Assembly: GCA_963929535.1 (NCBI GenBank)
Contig: CAWVIZ010000005.1
Coordinates: 140,112 to 204,111 of the forward strand
DNA from: Pullilachnospira sp963929535
GTDB lineage: Bacteria > Bacillota > Clostridia > Lachnospirales > Lachnospiraceae
Reading direction: 5' to 3'
DNA length: 64,000 bases
Below, piece after piece: positions 16,204 through 25,165 of the stretch (within the stretch, counting starts at the first letter, position 1; every line of letters starts with the position of its first letter). A program made the position numbers and the translations under genes. The notes under the pieces are model-generated. The model had not been told where the DNA came from. It ran no database searches and saw only the letters and a program-made list of their open reading frames with translations.

Positions 16204-17727
16204 ATGAATGAGCAGGGAAAGAGGCCGGAAGCGCCGATACGCATGATCGGGCTGGATCTGGACGGAACGGTATTCAATAATGAAAAGCGGATTACCCAGC
16301 ATACCTGTCAGGTGCTGAGGCAGGCCATCGATCAGGGAGTGGTGGTGCTTCCTGCCACCGGAAGGCCGCAGGTGGGGCTTCCCCCGCAGTTTCTGGAGAT
16401 ACCCGGCGTGCGTTATGCGCTGACAGCCAACGGCGCCAGGATCCTGGACCTGGAACAGAAAACGGTAGTGTACGAACAGCCGGTTCCCTGGGATCTGGCC
16501 CTGGAGGCCATTGGAGAGATGGACAGATTTTCCCGTGCCTGCTGGGAAGTGTATCACGACGGCCATATTTATGTGGACGCGGATACCTACCAGTTTGTGC
16601 GGCATCCCGATATGGCTCCCGCGCTTCTGGATTATATCCGGAAATCCCGGACATTTTTCAGCGGCCTCAGAGAAAACATCCGGAGACAGCAGTGGAAGAT
16701 CGAGAAGCTTCATATGATGTTTGAAGATACGGAGGAACGGGACCTTGCCATCAGCCTTCTCCAGGGAAAATTTCCCGGACTCAGTGTGAGCTGTGCCACC
16801 ACCTTTAATGTGGAGATCGTATCCGCAAAGGCGGGAAAGGGGAACGGACTGCTGGCGCTGGGAAAGCTCCTGGGGATTTCCCGGGAGGAGATCATGGCCT
16901 GCGGAGATGCCAGAAACGACTGGGATATGCTGAAAAAGGTGGGATTTCCCGTGGTAATGGGAAATGCGGATGAAGAGACCAGGAAACTGGCAGCCTACGT
17001 TACCAGAACCAATGAGGAGGACGGAGTAGCCTGGGCCATAGAGAAATTTGTGCTGAAAAGACAGACCATGGATATCGAAGGCGAAGACCGGGAAGCCGTG
17101 AAGGATGCAGAAAAATTCACATTCAGAAAAGCCTGCAGGGAGGATCTGGACGGTATTCTGGCAGTGATGGAGGATGCCAGAAGATCCATGGAAGCAGATG
17201 GTTTTCACCAGTGGATCAATGGCTATCCCGCAGCCGGAGACATCATCCGCGATATGGAAAAGGGAGCCGGCTATGTGGTCCGGGAGAAGGAAGGAATTGC
17301 CGCTTATGCGGCTCTGCTCTTTGGAGAAGATCCCCATTATAGAGACATTTACCAGGAGAGGGCGGAAGCGCCGCAAAGTTCCCAAGGGGGACAGTCTGTC
17401 CGGAAATGCAGAGGGTCATCTCCGGAGGATCCGGAAGGGCCTGCAAGCGGTCTTGAGAAGACGGAATGGCCGGATCAGCTGCCCTATGGGACGATCCACC
17501 GGATTGCAGTGACTTCCCGGAGAAAGTGCCGGGGTATTGCCGGAGGGATGCTGAAGGAAATGGAAGAGATCTGCCGCAGGGCAGGGATAACCCGGATGCG
17601 CGTTGACACCCACCGGGATAACCGGAAGATGCAGGCGTGGATCCAAAAGCATGGATTTTCTTACTGCGGAATCGTATTTATGGAGGATGGAAGCCGCAGG
17701 AATGCGTATATAAAAAGATTGGACTGA
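16204..17727 (+). CDS. Cof-type HAD phosphatase fused to GNAT acetyltransferase
   Basis: This 507-residue fusion begins with a HAD-IIB hydrolase (about 1-290). Its nucleophile motif is GLDLDGTV (D18, D20), motif II is in LPATGRP, the cap sits between, and motif IV is GDARNDWDML. A GNAT domain spans about 302-507, starting FTFRKACREDLDG, with the acetyl-CoA loop region RRKCRGIAGGMLKEME and the C-terminal KHGFSYCGIVF. An internal Gly/Ser/Pro-rich insert occurs near residues 390-420. ATG 16204 is selected because the segment from 16153 lacks homology and a good ribosome site. Substrates of both halves are unknown. Cof proteins often act on sugar phosphates. Confidence 0.85.
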   Translation: MNEQGKRPEAPIRMIGLDLDGTVFNNEKRITQHTCQVLRQAIDQGVVVLPATGRPQVGLPPQFLEIPGVRYALTANGARILDLEQKTVVYEQPVPWDLALEAIGEMDRFSRACWEVYHDGHIYVDADTYQFVRHPDMAPALLDYIRKSRTFFSGLRENIRRQQWKIEKLHMMFEDTEERDLAISLLQGKFPGLSVSCATTFNVEIVSAKAGKGNGLLALGKLLGISREEIMACGDARNDWDMLKKVGFPVVMGNADEETRKLAAYVTRTNEEDGVAWAIEKFVLKRQTMDIEGEDREAVKDAEKFTFRKACREDLDGILAVMEDARRSMEADGFHQWINGYPAAGDIIRDMEKGAGYVVREKEGIAAYAALLFGEDPHYRDIYQERAEAPQSSQGGQSVRKCRGSSPEDPEGPASGLEKTEWPDQLPYGTIHRIAVTSRRKCRGIAGGMLKEMEEICRRAGITRMRVDTHRDNRKMQAWIQKHGFSYCGIVFMEDGSRRNAYIKRLD

Positions 17728-17778
17728 CAGATTGCGGAAGGCCGGGAGCTGTCCGGAACCGTGGAAAAGGAGAAGAGG

Positions 17779-18519
17779 ATGAAGGAAAACAGATACGACG
17801 ATCAGGAATTTTTTGAAAAATACAGCCGGATGAGCCGGTCCGTTCAGGGACTTTCCGGCGCGGGGGAATGGCCGGCGCTGGAAAAGATGATGCCGGATGT
17901 GGATAACTGGAAGATTCTGGATCTGGGATGTGGATATGGATGGCACTGTATTTATTTTGAGCAGCATGGGGCAGCGGAGGTGACGGGGATCGACCTGTCT
18001 GAAAAAATGCTGGAAGTAGCCCGCAAAAAAAGCGAAGGGATGAGGATCAGCTATCAGCGCTGCGCTATGGAAGATGTGGATTTTCCCAAAGCGTCTTTTG
18101 ATATGGTGTTCAGTTCTCTGGCGCTCCATTATGTGGCGGATTTTGAGAGCCTGGTGAAAAAGATCAGAGATATGCTGAAACCGGGGGGGATTTTCCTTTT
18201 CTCCTGTGAGCATCCGGTGTTTACCGCGGAGGGGAGCCAGGACTGGCTGTATACAGAAGAGGGAGAGATCCGCTGCTTCCCGGTGGACAATTATTACCGC
18301 CAGGGAGAGAGGGACGCGGTCTTTCTGGGAGAGCATGTAAGGAAGTATCACCGGACGATCACGGGATATTTGAAGACTCTGATGCAGAATGGATTTTCCA
18401 TCCTGGACTTTGAGGAGCCTGCACCCACGGAGGAGGCCAGAAGGACAATTCCCGGGATGGAGGATGAGATGCGGCGGCCGATGATGATGATCGTGAAGGC
18501 GGCGCGTTCGGAGAACTAG
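17779..18519 (+). CDS. Class I SAM-dependent methyltransferase
   Basis: This 246-residue protein has a clear Rossmann methyltransferase core: motif I ILDLGCGYGWH, the acidic residue in VTGIDLSEKML, motif post-II in CAMEDVDF, and motif IV VFSSLALHYV followed by LKPGGIFLFS. The late region (NYYRQGERDAVFLGEHVRKYHR) resembles small-molecule methyltransferases of the UbiE/BioC-like superfamily that are common in clostridia. ATG 17779 is preceded by AAAAGGAGAAGAGG, and an upstream GTG at 17761 is less likely. It follows the HAD-GNAT gene with a 51-base gap and may share its message. The substrate is not predictable. Confidence 0.88.
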   Translation: MKENRYDDQEFFEKYSRMSRSVQGLSGAGEWPALEKMMPDVDNWKILDLGCGYGWHCIYFEQHGAAEVTGIDLSEKMLEVARKKSEGMRISYQRCAMEDVDFPKASFDMVFSSLALHYVADFESLVKKIRDMLKPGGIFLFSCEHPVFTAEGSQDWLYTEEGEIRCFPVDNYYRQGERDAVFLGEHVRKYHRTITGYLKTLMQNGFSILDFEEPAPTEEARRTIPGMEDEMRRPMMMIVKAARSEN

Positions 18520-18535
18520 CAGACATGCGTTTGGG

Positions 18536-18559
18536 CAGTGAAGCCGGAAGGCTGAACTG
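18536..18559. repeat. Small palindromic intergenic repeat, copy 3
   Basis: CAGTGAAGCC-GGAA-GGCTGAACTG lies directly after the methyltransferase stop. It is almost identical in reverse to the copy at 48461. Confidence 0.75.
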
Positions 18560-18585
18560 GTACGGTAAAAACAACAGCTGTAAAA

Positions 18586-18650
18586 AAGGGATGTCTTCCG
18601 GTGAAAGTTCCGCGTATGCGGAAACTGCACCGGATAAGACATCCCTTTCC
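18586..18650. terminator. Bidirectional terminator between methyltransferase and P-type ATPase genes
   Basis: AAAGGGATGTCTTCCGGTG pairs with CACCGGATAAGACATCCCTTT around a 24-base loop that itself contains TTCCGC/GCGGAA. A-runs on one side and T-runs on the other let it serve both converging genes. Confidence 0.75.
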
Positions 18651-18652
18651 GA

Positions 18653-21289
18653 TTATTCTTTTCCCATCCGCCGCTGGATAAATTTCACCAGCTCCACGAT
18701 GGGGATGATCAGTGCGCCCAGCACAATGGCGATCAGATACTCACTGAGCTCCACGCTTGTGAAGTCGAAGGCCTTTGCCAGGAAGGGCACCTCACATACT
18801 ACGGTGGTGAGGATCAGGGAACCGAGAGCTGCCAGAAGCAGGAATCTGTTCTGAGATCCCAGCTTGAAGATGCTGCCCCTCTGGGAACGCATATTAAGGC
18901 TGTGGAAGATCTCCGCCATGGACATGGTGATAAATGCCATGGTAGTTCCGTCCGGGCTGTTGGCGATTTCCCATACACCGGATTCCATATAATGGCCGAT
19001 AAAGTATGCGGTCATAACCAGAATGGTCACCAGAGCGCCCTGGTACGCAATATCAAATCCCATGCCGTTGGCGAAAATGCCCGCCTTGGCGTCTCTGGGC
19101 TTTCTCTTCATGATGTCGGGCTCGGCCTTTTCCATGCCCAGCGCCAGAGCCGGGAAGCAGTCTGTTACCAGGTTGATCCAGAGCAGGTGGACCGGCTGCA
19201 GGATCGTGAAGCCCAGGAGGGTTGCGAAGAAGATACTCAGAACCTCGCTCATATTGGAACCCAGCAGGAACTGAATGGCTTTCCGGATATTGTCGTAGAT
19301 CCGGCGGCCCTCCTCTACGGCGCCTACGATGGTGGCGAAGTTATCGTCTGCCAGCACCATATCCGCCACATTCTTGGTTACATCGGTACCGGTGATTCCC
19401 ATGCCAACGCCGATATCGGCGGCCTTGATGGAGGGAGCGTCGTTTACGCCGTCTCCGGTCATGGCTGTTACGTAGCCGGCCTTTTTCCAGGCAGTTACGA
19501 TTCTGGTCTTATGCTCCGGCTGAACGCGGGCATATACGCTGATATTCCGGAATTCTTTTTCAAATTCCGCATCGCTCATTTCACCAAGCTGAGCGCCGGT
19601 GATGGCTTTGGTGCCCTCGGTAAGGATACCCAGTTCCTTGGCGATGGCCACGGCAGTATCGATATGATCTCCTGTGATCATAATGGGACGGACACCGGCA
19701 CCCCGGCATTCCACGATAGCATCCTTTACTTCCGGGCGGACCGGATCGATCATACCGCTAAGTCCCATAAAACAAAGATCCTGCTCCAGATCGGCAGCTT
19801 CAAAGCTGGCGGGTTTTTCCGGCCAGAGGCGTCTGGAACATGCCAGCACACGCAGGGCCCTGTCAGCCATAGCCTTGTTGGCCTTCAGGATCTGATCTCT
19901 GTATTCCTCTGTCATGGGAACGGCTTTGCCGTCCTTCAGGTAACTGGTGCATTTCTGGATGATCACATCGGGAGCGCCTTTGGTATACTGTACATATCCT
20001 TCGGCTGTCTCATGGACGGTGGACATCATCTTACGTCCGGAGTCAAAGGGCGCCTCTCCGCAGCGCTTCTGCTGGTTTTTAAGATCAGACTTGGGCATTC
20101 CCAGCTTGTTGGCCCAGGCTACCAGCGCGGCCTCAGTGGGCTCTCCGGTAATATTCCCGTCACTGTCCAGCTCCGCGTCACTGCACAGCGCCATGGCTGC
20201 TGCCAGTTTCTTTTCGTCCTCTCCGAAGAAATCCACCACGGTCATCTTGTTCTGGGTCAGGGTTCCCGTTTTATCGGAACAGATGATCTGCGCACAGCCC
20301 AGGGTCTCCACTGCTGTCAGCCGCCGGATAATGGCGTTCCGGTGAGACATATTGGTAACACCGATGGACAGCACCACGGTAACCACTGCGGCAAGACCTT
20401 CCGGAATAGCCGCTACAGCCAGGGATACGGCGATCATCAGGGAGTTGAGTCCCACTTCAAAGTCAAAGCTTCCGGCACGGATCAGCTGTACGGCAAATAC
20501 CACGATACAGATTCCCAGCACCAGCCAGGTGAGGATCTTGGAAAGCTGCGTAAGCTTGATCTGCAGAGGTGTAGCGCCGTCCTCTGCCTGCTGCAGAGCA
20601 TCGGCGATCTTACCCATCTCTGTGTCCATACCGGTGGCGGTGATAACCGCGGTTCCTCTTCCGTAAACCACGGTACTGCCCATATAGAGCATATTTTTAC
20701 GGTCACCCAGGGGTACATCCTTGGCGTCCCCTTTCAGACTGATCAGATCAATAAACTTGGTAACGGGAACGGATTCTCCCGTCAGCGCGGCTTCTTCAGC
20801 CTTCAGGCTGGCGCTTTCCAGGATTCTGGCGTCAGCGGGGACTGCGTCTCCGGCTTCCAGATGGATCACATCGCCTACAACCAGATCCTCGCTGCGGATC
20901 ACCTGCAGTTTGCCGTCACGCAGTACTTTGGATGTGGCGGCTGACATTTCCTGCAGCGCTTCAATGGCTTTTTCCGCCTTGCTTTCCTGGTAAACTCCCA
21001 GGATGGCATTGATGATAACCACAGCCAGGATGATGATCACATCCGCAAAGCTGTCGTTTTCCACCACAGCCAGAATACCGCTGACTGCCGCGGCTGCCAG
21101 CAGGATGATGATCATGGGATCTGCCAGCTGTTCCAGGAAACGGCGCACCAGGGATTTGCCCTTGGCGGCGGCCAGACAGTTCTTGCCGTTTTTTTCAAGC
21201 CTGTCCTGCGCCTCGCTCTGCGAAAGCCCGTTTTCCGTCACGCCCAGCTCCTGCAGAACCGCTTCTTTCGATTCGCAATAATAACGCAT
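18653..21289 (-). CDS. Calcium-transporting P-type ATPase (P2 type)
   Basis: This 878-residue cation pump has the cation-ATPase N-terminus (ENGKNCLAAAKGKS), the actuator motif TGES, the proline-kinked helix AIPEGLAAVVTVVLSIG that carries Ca2+ ligands, and the phosphorylation site D339 in SDKTGTLTQN. The hinge motif is TGDGVNDAPSIKAADIG, and the C-terminal four-helix cation_ATPase_C region includes WINLVTDCFPALALG. ATG 21289 is eight bases after AAGGAGG; eight extra codons upstream belong to the leader. The substrate is inferred from the IPEG and NLVTD motifs. Mn2+ transport is an alternative known in this family. Confidence 0.95.
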   Translation of the reverse strand: MRYYCESKEAVLQELGVTENGLSQSEAQDRLEKNGKNCLAAAKGKSLVRRFLEQLADPMIIILLAAAAVSGILAVVENDSFADVIIILAVVIINAILGVYQESKAEKAIEALQEMSAATSKVLRDGKLQVIRSEDLVVGDVIHLEAGDAVPADARILESASLKAEEAALTGESVPVTKFIDLISLKGDAKDVPLGDRKNMLYMGSTVVYGRGTAVITATGMDTEMGKIADALQQAEDGATPLQIKLTQLSKILTWLVLGICIVVFAVQLIRAGSFDFEVGLNSLMIAVSLAVAAIPEGLAAVVTVVLSIGVTNMSHRNAIIRRLTAVETLGCAQIICSDKTGTLTQNKMTVVDFFGEDEKKLAAAMALCSDAELDSDGNITGEPTEAALVAWANKLGMPKSDLKNQQKRCGEAPFDSGRKMMSTVHETAEGYVQYTKGAPDVIIQKCTSYLKDGKAVPMTEEYRDQILKANKAMADRALRVLACSRRLWPEKPASFEAADLEQDLCFMGLSGMIDPVRPEVKDAIVECRGAGVRPIMITGDHIDTAVAIAKELGILTEGTKAITGAQLGEMSDAEFEKEFRNISVYARVQPEHKTRIVTAWKKAGYVTAMTGDGVNDAPSIKAADIGVGMGITGTDVTKNVADMVLADDNFATIVGAVEEGRRIYDNIRKAIQFLLGSNMSEVLSIFFATLLGFTILQPVHLLWINLVTDCFPALALGMEKAEPDIMKRKPRDAKAGIFANGMGFDIAYQGALVTILVMTAYFIGHYMESGVWEIANSPDGTTMAFITMSMAEIFHSLNMRSQRGSIFKLGSQNRFLLLAALGSLILTTVVCEVPFLAKAFDFTSVELSEYLIAIVLGALIIPIVELVKFIQRRMGKE

Positions 21290-21412
21290 AGATTCGACCT
21301 CCTTCTTTTTCATCTTGCGTGCGTTTGTCCTATTACTCCACCGGCTTCGCCTGTGGATGACATTCGCCGCTCGTTCGGAGCAAGCTGCGCTTTCTCCAAC
21401 TCGCTTTCGCTC

Positions 21413-21441
21413 ATTATATCATGAGAGGAAAACTCTAACAA
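21413..21441 (-). promoter_or_regulatory. Promoter of the P-type ATPase gene
   Basis: On the minus strand TTGTTA (21441-21436) and TATAAT (21418-21413) have a 17-base spacer. Transcription would begin near 21406, giving a leader of about 115 nt. The leader is GC-rich and remains open as a short frame with no recognisable product. Confidence 0.65.
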
Positions 21442-21555
21442 TAAAAATACGGGGAGAACTGTAACACTTTGCAACGTATGTAACCTTAAATTTGTAAAAA
21501 CAATCACAGACGTTACGATGTGAAACATCCTCCTGCAGACATCGGACTGTTTTTC

Positions 21556-21721
21556 TTATCTCCGCCATGCCCACGCAATCTCGTCGATTCCGGCCTGGCC
21601 GTTTCCAAGAACAGCGATCTCCTGTATACAGGTTTCCACAGCTCTGGAAATATATGCGTCTGCCAGGGATGCGGTCCGCGATCTGATGTGCCGCAGCCAG
21701 ATGCATGGTAAGTGATGCCAT
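21556..21721 (-). pseudogene. Remnant of a small gene, possibly zinc-dependent phospholipase-like
   Basis: A good ribosome site (AGGAGGATTTTCC) precedes an ATG at 21721 and the coding-like start MASLTMHLAAAHQIAD. This resembles the opening of small zinc-dependent phospholipase C-like clostridial proteins, from memory. The frame then loses sense. A shift by one base restores a helical end, ISRAVETCIQEIAVLGNGQ, that terminates at 21556. This suggests an internal deletion with frameshift. The family assignment is weak. Confidence 0.35.
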
Positions 21722-21834
21722 GGAAAATCCTCCTGAAACAGATTGTTTTCTGGTATTGTATCATAAAACAAATGAAAAATGTAAAAAACTGCGGCGGAAC
21801 CGTTTTTGCGTTCCAGCCGCAGTTTTTCACTCAC

Positions 21835-24447
21835 TTATTCTCCATAATAAGCCTTCAGGTACATTTCCCTGATCTCTGACAGCAGCGGATATCTGGGATT
21901 TGCGCCCGTACACTGATCGTTGAAGGCGTTCTCCACCATCTCATCCAGGGTAGCCAGGAAATCCTCTTCCTTAACGCCGTAATCCCTGATAGTATCCTTG
22001 ATCCCTACCTTTACCTTCAGCTGGTGGATGGCTTTCAGGAAGTTTTCAAATACCTCATTGTCATCTTTGCCCTGGATTCCGATAAAACGGGCCACCTGGC
22101 AGTATCTTTCCAGAGCGTTGGGGTACGGATACTGGGAGAAGGTTCCCATCTTTACCGGAGCCGGGTCGGCGTTGTAGCGCATCACCAGCTCGATCAGCAG
22201 CGCGTTGGCCACGCCGTGAGGCAGGTGATGATAAGCCCCCAGCTTGTGGGCCATGGAATGGCACACACCCAGGAACGCGTTGGCAAAAGCCATACCGGCC
22301 AGAGTGGAAGCGTTGGCCATCTTTTCTCTGGCCTCCGGATCGTTGGCTCCGTTCTCGTAGCAGCGGGGCAGATACTGGAAGATATTTTTTACCGCCACCA
22401 GCGCCATGCCGTCTGTGTAGTCCGTGGCCATGATGGAAGCGTAAGCCTCCAGGCAGTGAGTCAGAGCATCGATACCGGAGGCGCTGGTGAGCCCCTTGGG
22501 TTGTCCCATCATATAATCGGTGTCGATGATGGCCATGTTGGGGAGCAGCTCATAGTCGGCAATAGGCCATTTGGTTCCGGTTTCGGCGTCGGTGATGATG
22601 GCGAAGGGCGTTACCTCAGAACCGGTTCCGGAGGATGTGGGAACCGCCACCATCATGGCCTTGATCCCCATCTTGGGGAAGGTGTACACTCTCTTCCGGA
22701 TATCCATGAAGTCCATGGCCAGATCTTCAAATTCACATTCCGGATGTTCATACATCAGCCACATGATCTTGGCTGCGTCCATGGCGGAACCGCCGCCCAG
22801 GGCGATGATGGTATCCGGCTGGAAGGAATTCAGCTGCTCCAGTCCCTTCCTTGCGCACTGGAGAGTGGGATCAGGCGTCACATCGTAGAAGCAGGAGTAG
22901 GTGATGCCCATTTCATCCAGCTTATCGGTGATGGGTCTGGTATAGCCGTTCTGGTACAGGAAGGTGTCGGTAACGATAAACGCCTTTTTCTTTCCGTAAA
23001 CGGTTTTCAGCTCATCCAGAGCCACCGGCAGACAGCCTTTCTTGAAATATACCTTTTCAGGTGTACGGAACCACAGCATATTCTCTCTCCTCTCCGCTAC
23101 GGTCTTGATGTTCAGAAGATGCTTGACGCCCACATTCTCCGACACGGAGTTGCCTCCGTAGGAACCGCATCCCAGCGTCAGCGAGGGGGCCAGCCGGAAG
23201 TTGTACAGATCTCCGATGCCGCCCTGAGCGGAAGGTGTGTTGATCAGGATCCGGCAGGTCTTCATCCGGTCTGCATGGGCGGCGATCTTCTCCTTCTGGG
23301 AGGGATGGACATATAGAGAAGAGGTGTGGCCGTAACCGCCGTCTGCCACCAGCCGCTCCGCCTTGTCCAGGGCTTCCTCAAAGGTTTCGGCCTTATACAG
23401 AGCCAGAACCGGGGAGAGCTTCTCATGGGCGAAGGGTTCGGAGGGCTCCACGGAGGTCACCTCACCGATGAGGATCTTGGTATGCTCCGGAACCTCAAAT
23501 CCCGCCAGCTTCGCGATGGTATGAGCGCTCTGGCCGACGATCCTGGCGTTCACGGTTCCCGCCTCCGTCAGGATGATCTTCCTGGTCTTCTCCAGCTCCT
23601 CCTGATTCAGGATATGGCAGCCTCTGGCGGCAAATTCCGCCTTTACCTGGTCATAGATATCCGCCAGGGCGGTTACAGACTGCTCAGAAGCGCAGATCAT
23701 ACCGTTGTCGAAAGTCTTGGAATGGATCACCGAGTAAACGGCCGTCTTGATATCACAGGTACTGTCCATGATCACCGGAGTATTTCCCGGTCCTACGCCG
23801 ATGGCCGGAACGCCGGAGGAATAGGCAGCCTTCACCATTCCCGGACCGCCCGTTGCCAGGATCGTGTCGGAAGACTTCATGATCAGATTGGACATTTCGA
23901 TGGTGGGTTCGTCTACCCAGCCGATGATCCCCTCCGGAGCGCCGGCCTTCACTGCCGCGTCAAGAACCACCTTTGCGGCGGCAATGGTGCACTTTTTCGC
24001 CCGGGGATGAGGGCTGATGATGATGGCGTTTCTGGTCTTCAGGCAGAGCAGTGCCTTGAAGATGGCAGTGGAGGTGGGGTTGGTGGTGGGGATCACGGCG
24101 CCGATCAGTCCCAGCGGTTCCGCGATCTTTTTGATGCCGTAGGCGGGATCCTCTTCGATGACGCCGCAGGTTTTTGTTCTCTTGTATGCGTTGTAAATAT
24201 ACTCGGCGGCATAATGATTTTTAATAACCTTATCTTCCACGATACCCATGCCGGTCTCTTCCACAGCCATCCTGGCCAGCGGAATACGCATCTTGTTGGC
24301 TGCCATAGCCGCTTCAAAGAAAATCCTGTCTACCTGTTCCTGAGAGTAGGAAGCGAACTTTTTCTGAGCTTCCCGCATGGATCTGATCTTTGCCTCCAGC
24401 TGTTCCATGGTCTGAATCGGGGCTGCGGCAGTTTCGTTTTTAGCCAT
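21835..24447 (-). CDS. adhE: Bifunctional aldehyde-alcohol dehydrogenase
   Basis: This 870-residue fusion converts acetyl-CoA to acetaldehyde and then ethanol, regenerating NAD+. The N-terminal half is a CoA-acylating aldehyde dehydrogenase with the catalytic Cys in FDNGMICASEQSV and the NAD-binding stretch IPTTNPTSTAIFKALL. The C-terminal half is an iron-dependent alcohol dehydrogenase with GGGSAMDAAKIMW, LPHGVANALL and metal-binding His residues near HSMAHKLGAYHHLPHG. Length equals known AdhE proteins that build spirosome filaments. ATG 24447 follows GGAGGTAGC. A consensus promoter and a Rex-like operator lie upstream, so NADH/NAD+ control is likely. Confidence 0.97.
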   Translation of the reverse strand: MAKNETAAAPIQTMEQLEAKIRSMREAQKKFASYSQEQVDRIFFEAAMAANKMRIPLARMAVEETGMGIVEDKVIKNHYAAEYIYNAYKRTKTCGVIEEDPAYGIKKIAEPLGLIGAVIPTTNPTSTAIFKALLCLKTRNAIIISPHPRAKKCTIAAAKVVLDAAVKAGAPEGIIGWVDEPTIEMSNLIMKSSDTILATGGPGMVKAAYSSGVPAIGVGPGNTPVIMDSTCDIKTAVYSVIHSKTFDNGMICASEQSVTALADIYDQVKAEFAARGCHILNQEELEKTRKIILTEAGTVNARIVGQSAHTIAKLAGFEVPEHTKILIGEVTSVEPSEPFAHEKLSPVLALYKAETFEEALDKAERLVADGGYGHTSSLYVHPSQKEKIAAHADRMKTCRILINTPSAQGGIGDLYNFRLAPSLTLGCGSYGGNSVSENVGVKHLLNIKTVAERRENMLWFRTPEKVYFKKGCLPVALDELKTVYGKKKAFIVTDTFLYQNGYTRPITDKLDEMGITYSCFYDVTPDPTLQCARKGLEQLNSFQPDTIIALGGGSAMDAAKIMWLMYEHPECEFEDLAMDFMDIRKRVYTFPKMGIKAMMVAVPTSSGTGSEVTPFAIITDAETGTKWPIADYELLPNMAIIDTDYMMGQPKGLTSASGIDALTHCLEAYASIMATDYTDGMALVAVKNIFQYLPRCYENGANDPEAREKMANASTLAGMAFANAFLGVCHSMAHKLGAYHHLPHGVANALLIELVMRYNADPAPVKMGTFSQYPYPNALERYCQVARFIGIQGKDDNEVFENFLKAIHQLKVKVGIKDTIRDYGVKEEDFLATLDEMVENAFNDQCTGANPRYPLLSEIREMYLKAYYGE

Positions 24448-24554
24448 AATGCTACCTCCTGTAAAGTCTGTTCCGGAAAATGCGGTGAAAAAGCAAAATG
24501 CGCTGCGGTTTGTCAGGTACCGATTCCCGGGAACGTGGAATGTTGAAAAAACAA

Positions 24555-24606
24555 TTGATAATTTTTTAACAATACCGATTATACATGAATGTTAAAAATT
24601 TGTCAA
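24555..24606 (-). promoter_or_regulatory. adhE promoter with Rex-type operator
   Basis: On the minus strand TTGACA (24606-24601), a 17-base spacer and TATAAT (24583-24578) form a perfect consensus promoter. Five bases after the -10 box, 24555-24572 reads TTGATAA-TTTT-TTAACAA on the plus strand, one base from the clostridial Rex consensus TTGTTAA-N4-TTAACAA. It overlaps the predicted start point, so Rex would block transcription when NADH is low. Confidence 0.8.
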
Positions 24607-25062
24607 TATTAAAATTGAAAATATTCCACTCATGGAATTCATGTACGGTTAAAGACTGGAATTTTTTATTCCCGCAGGCAGCGATCCGGGAGGATATGCA
24701 AGCGGAATGACGGATGAGATTGGCCAATTTTCTATTTCACCTGTATGATCTGGCTATTTGTACGGACATAAAGAAGAAATTGTTTTTTGGACCCGTATGG
24801 AATGGGTATCCATCCGAAAAAGGAAAGGGATTTGGGGAATCCTGGAGCAAAATGATCAAAAACAGGACTGGGATATTATCCGGGATTGAAAGCAGCAGAA
24901 AGGAGATCAACGAACAGGATGAGACAGCATTTTTGAACATAGGAAGAAATGACGCCTGAAAGAGGGGCCCGGATTTGTCCAGCAATATCAGGAATTTCCA
25001 TGCGGAAACTTCTGTTCGGCAGATTTGCGATTTAGCGGGGAGCTTTATAAGCCAGACAGAAA
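24607..25062. other. Intergenic stretch without a supported gene
   Basis: About 450 bases separate the adhE promoter from the typA terminator. Open frames here (for example an 81-codon plus-strand frame at 24714) lack a ribosome site and a coding-like composition. The stretch TTCCCGCAGGCAGC at about 24669 recurs near 61949. Nothing else stands out. Confidence 0.6.
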
Positions 25063-25105
25063 ACAGGACAGCCTGCTGTAGGGAAGCCTGCGCAGTCTGT
25101 CCTGT
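25063..25105 (-). terminator. Probable terminator of typA
   Basis: ACAGGACAG (25063-25071) pairs with CTGTCCTGT (25097-25105). Read on the minus strand, the stem is followed by TTTCTGTCT. The loop is long, so termination may be weak. Confidence 0.5.
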
Positions 25106-25113
25106 CGTTTCCC

Positions 25114-25154
25114 GCGATACGCCCGGCGGGCGGCCGCCATGCTTGCGTGAGCGG
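25114..25154. repeat. Partial copy of the 138-bp structured repeat
   Basis: The stretch beginning GCGATACGCCCGGC and containing CCGCCATGCTTGC-TGAGCGG matches the first 40 bases of the repeats at 28119 and 33167. The remaining two thirds are missing, and typA ends a few bases later. Confidence 0.7.
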
Positions 25155-25165
25155 AACTTCCGCCC

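Noticed and set aside
18653..24447. Toxin, phage or transposon island on the minus-strand block
   Set aside because: All genes there are ordinary housekeeping or fermentation genes with no integrase, transposase or flanking long repeats.
24714..24959. 81-codon frame between adhE and typA
   Set aside because: No ribosome site, mixed composition and no resemblance to any family known to me.
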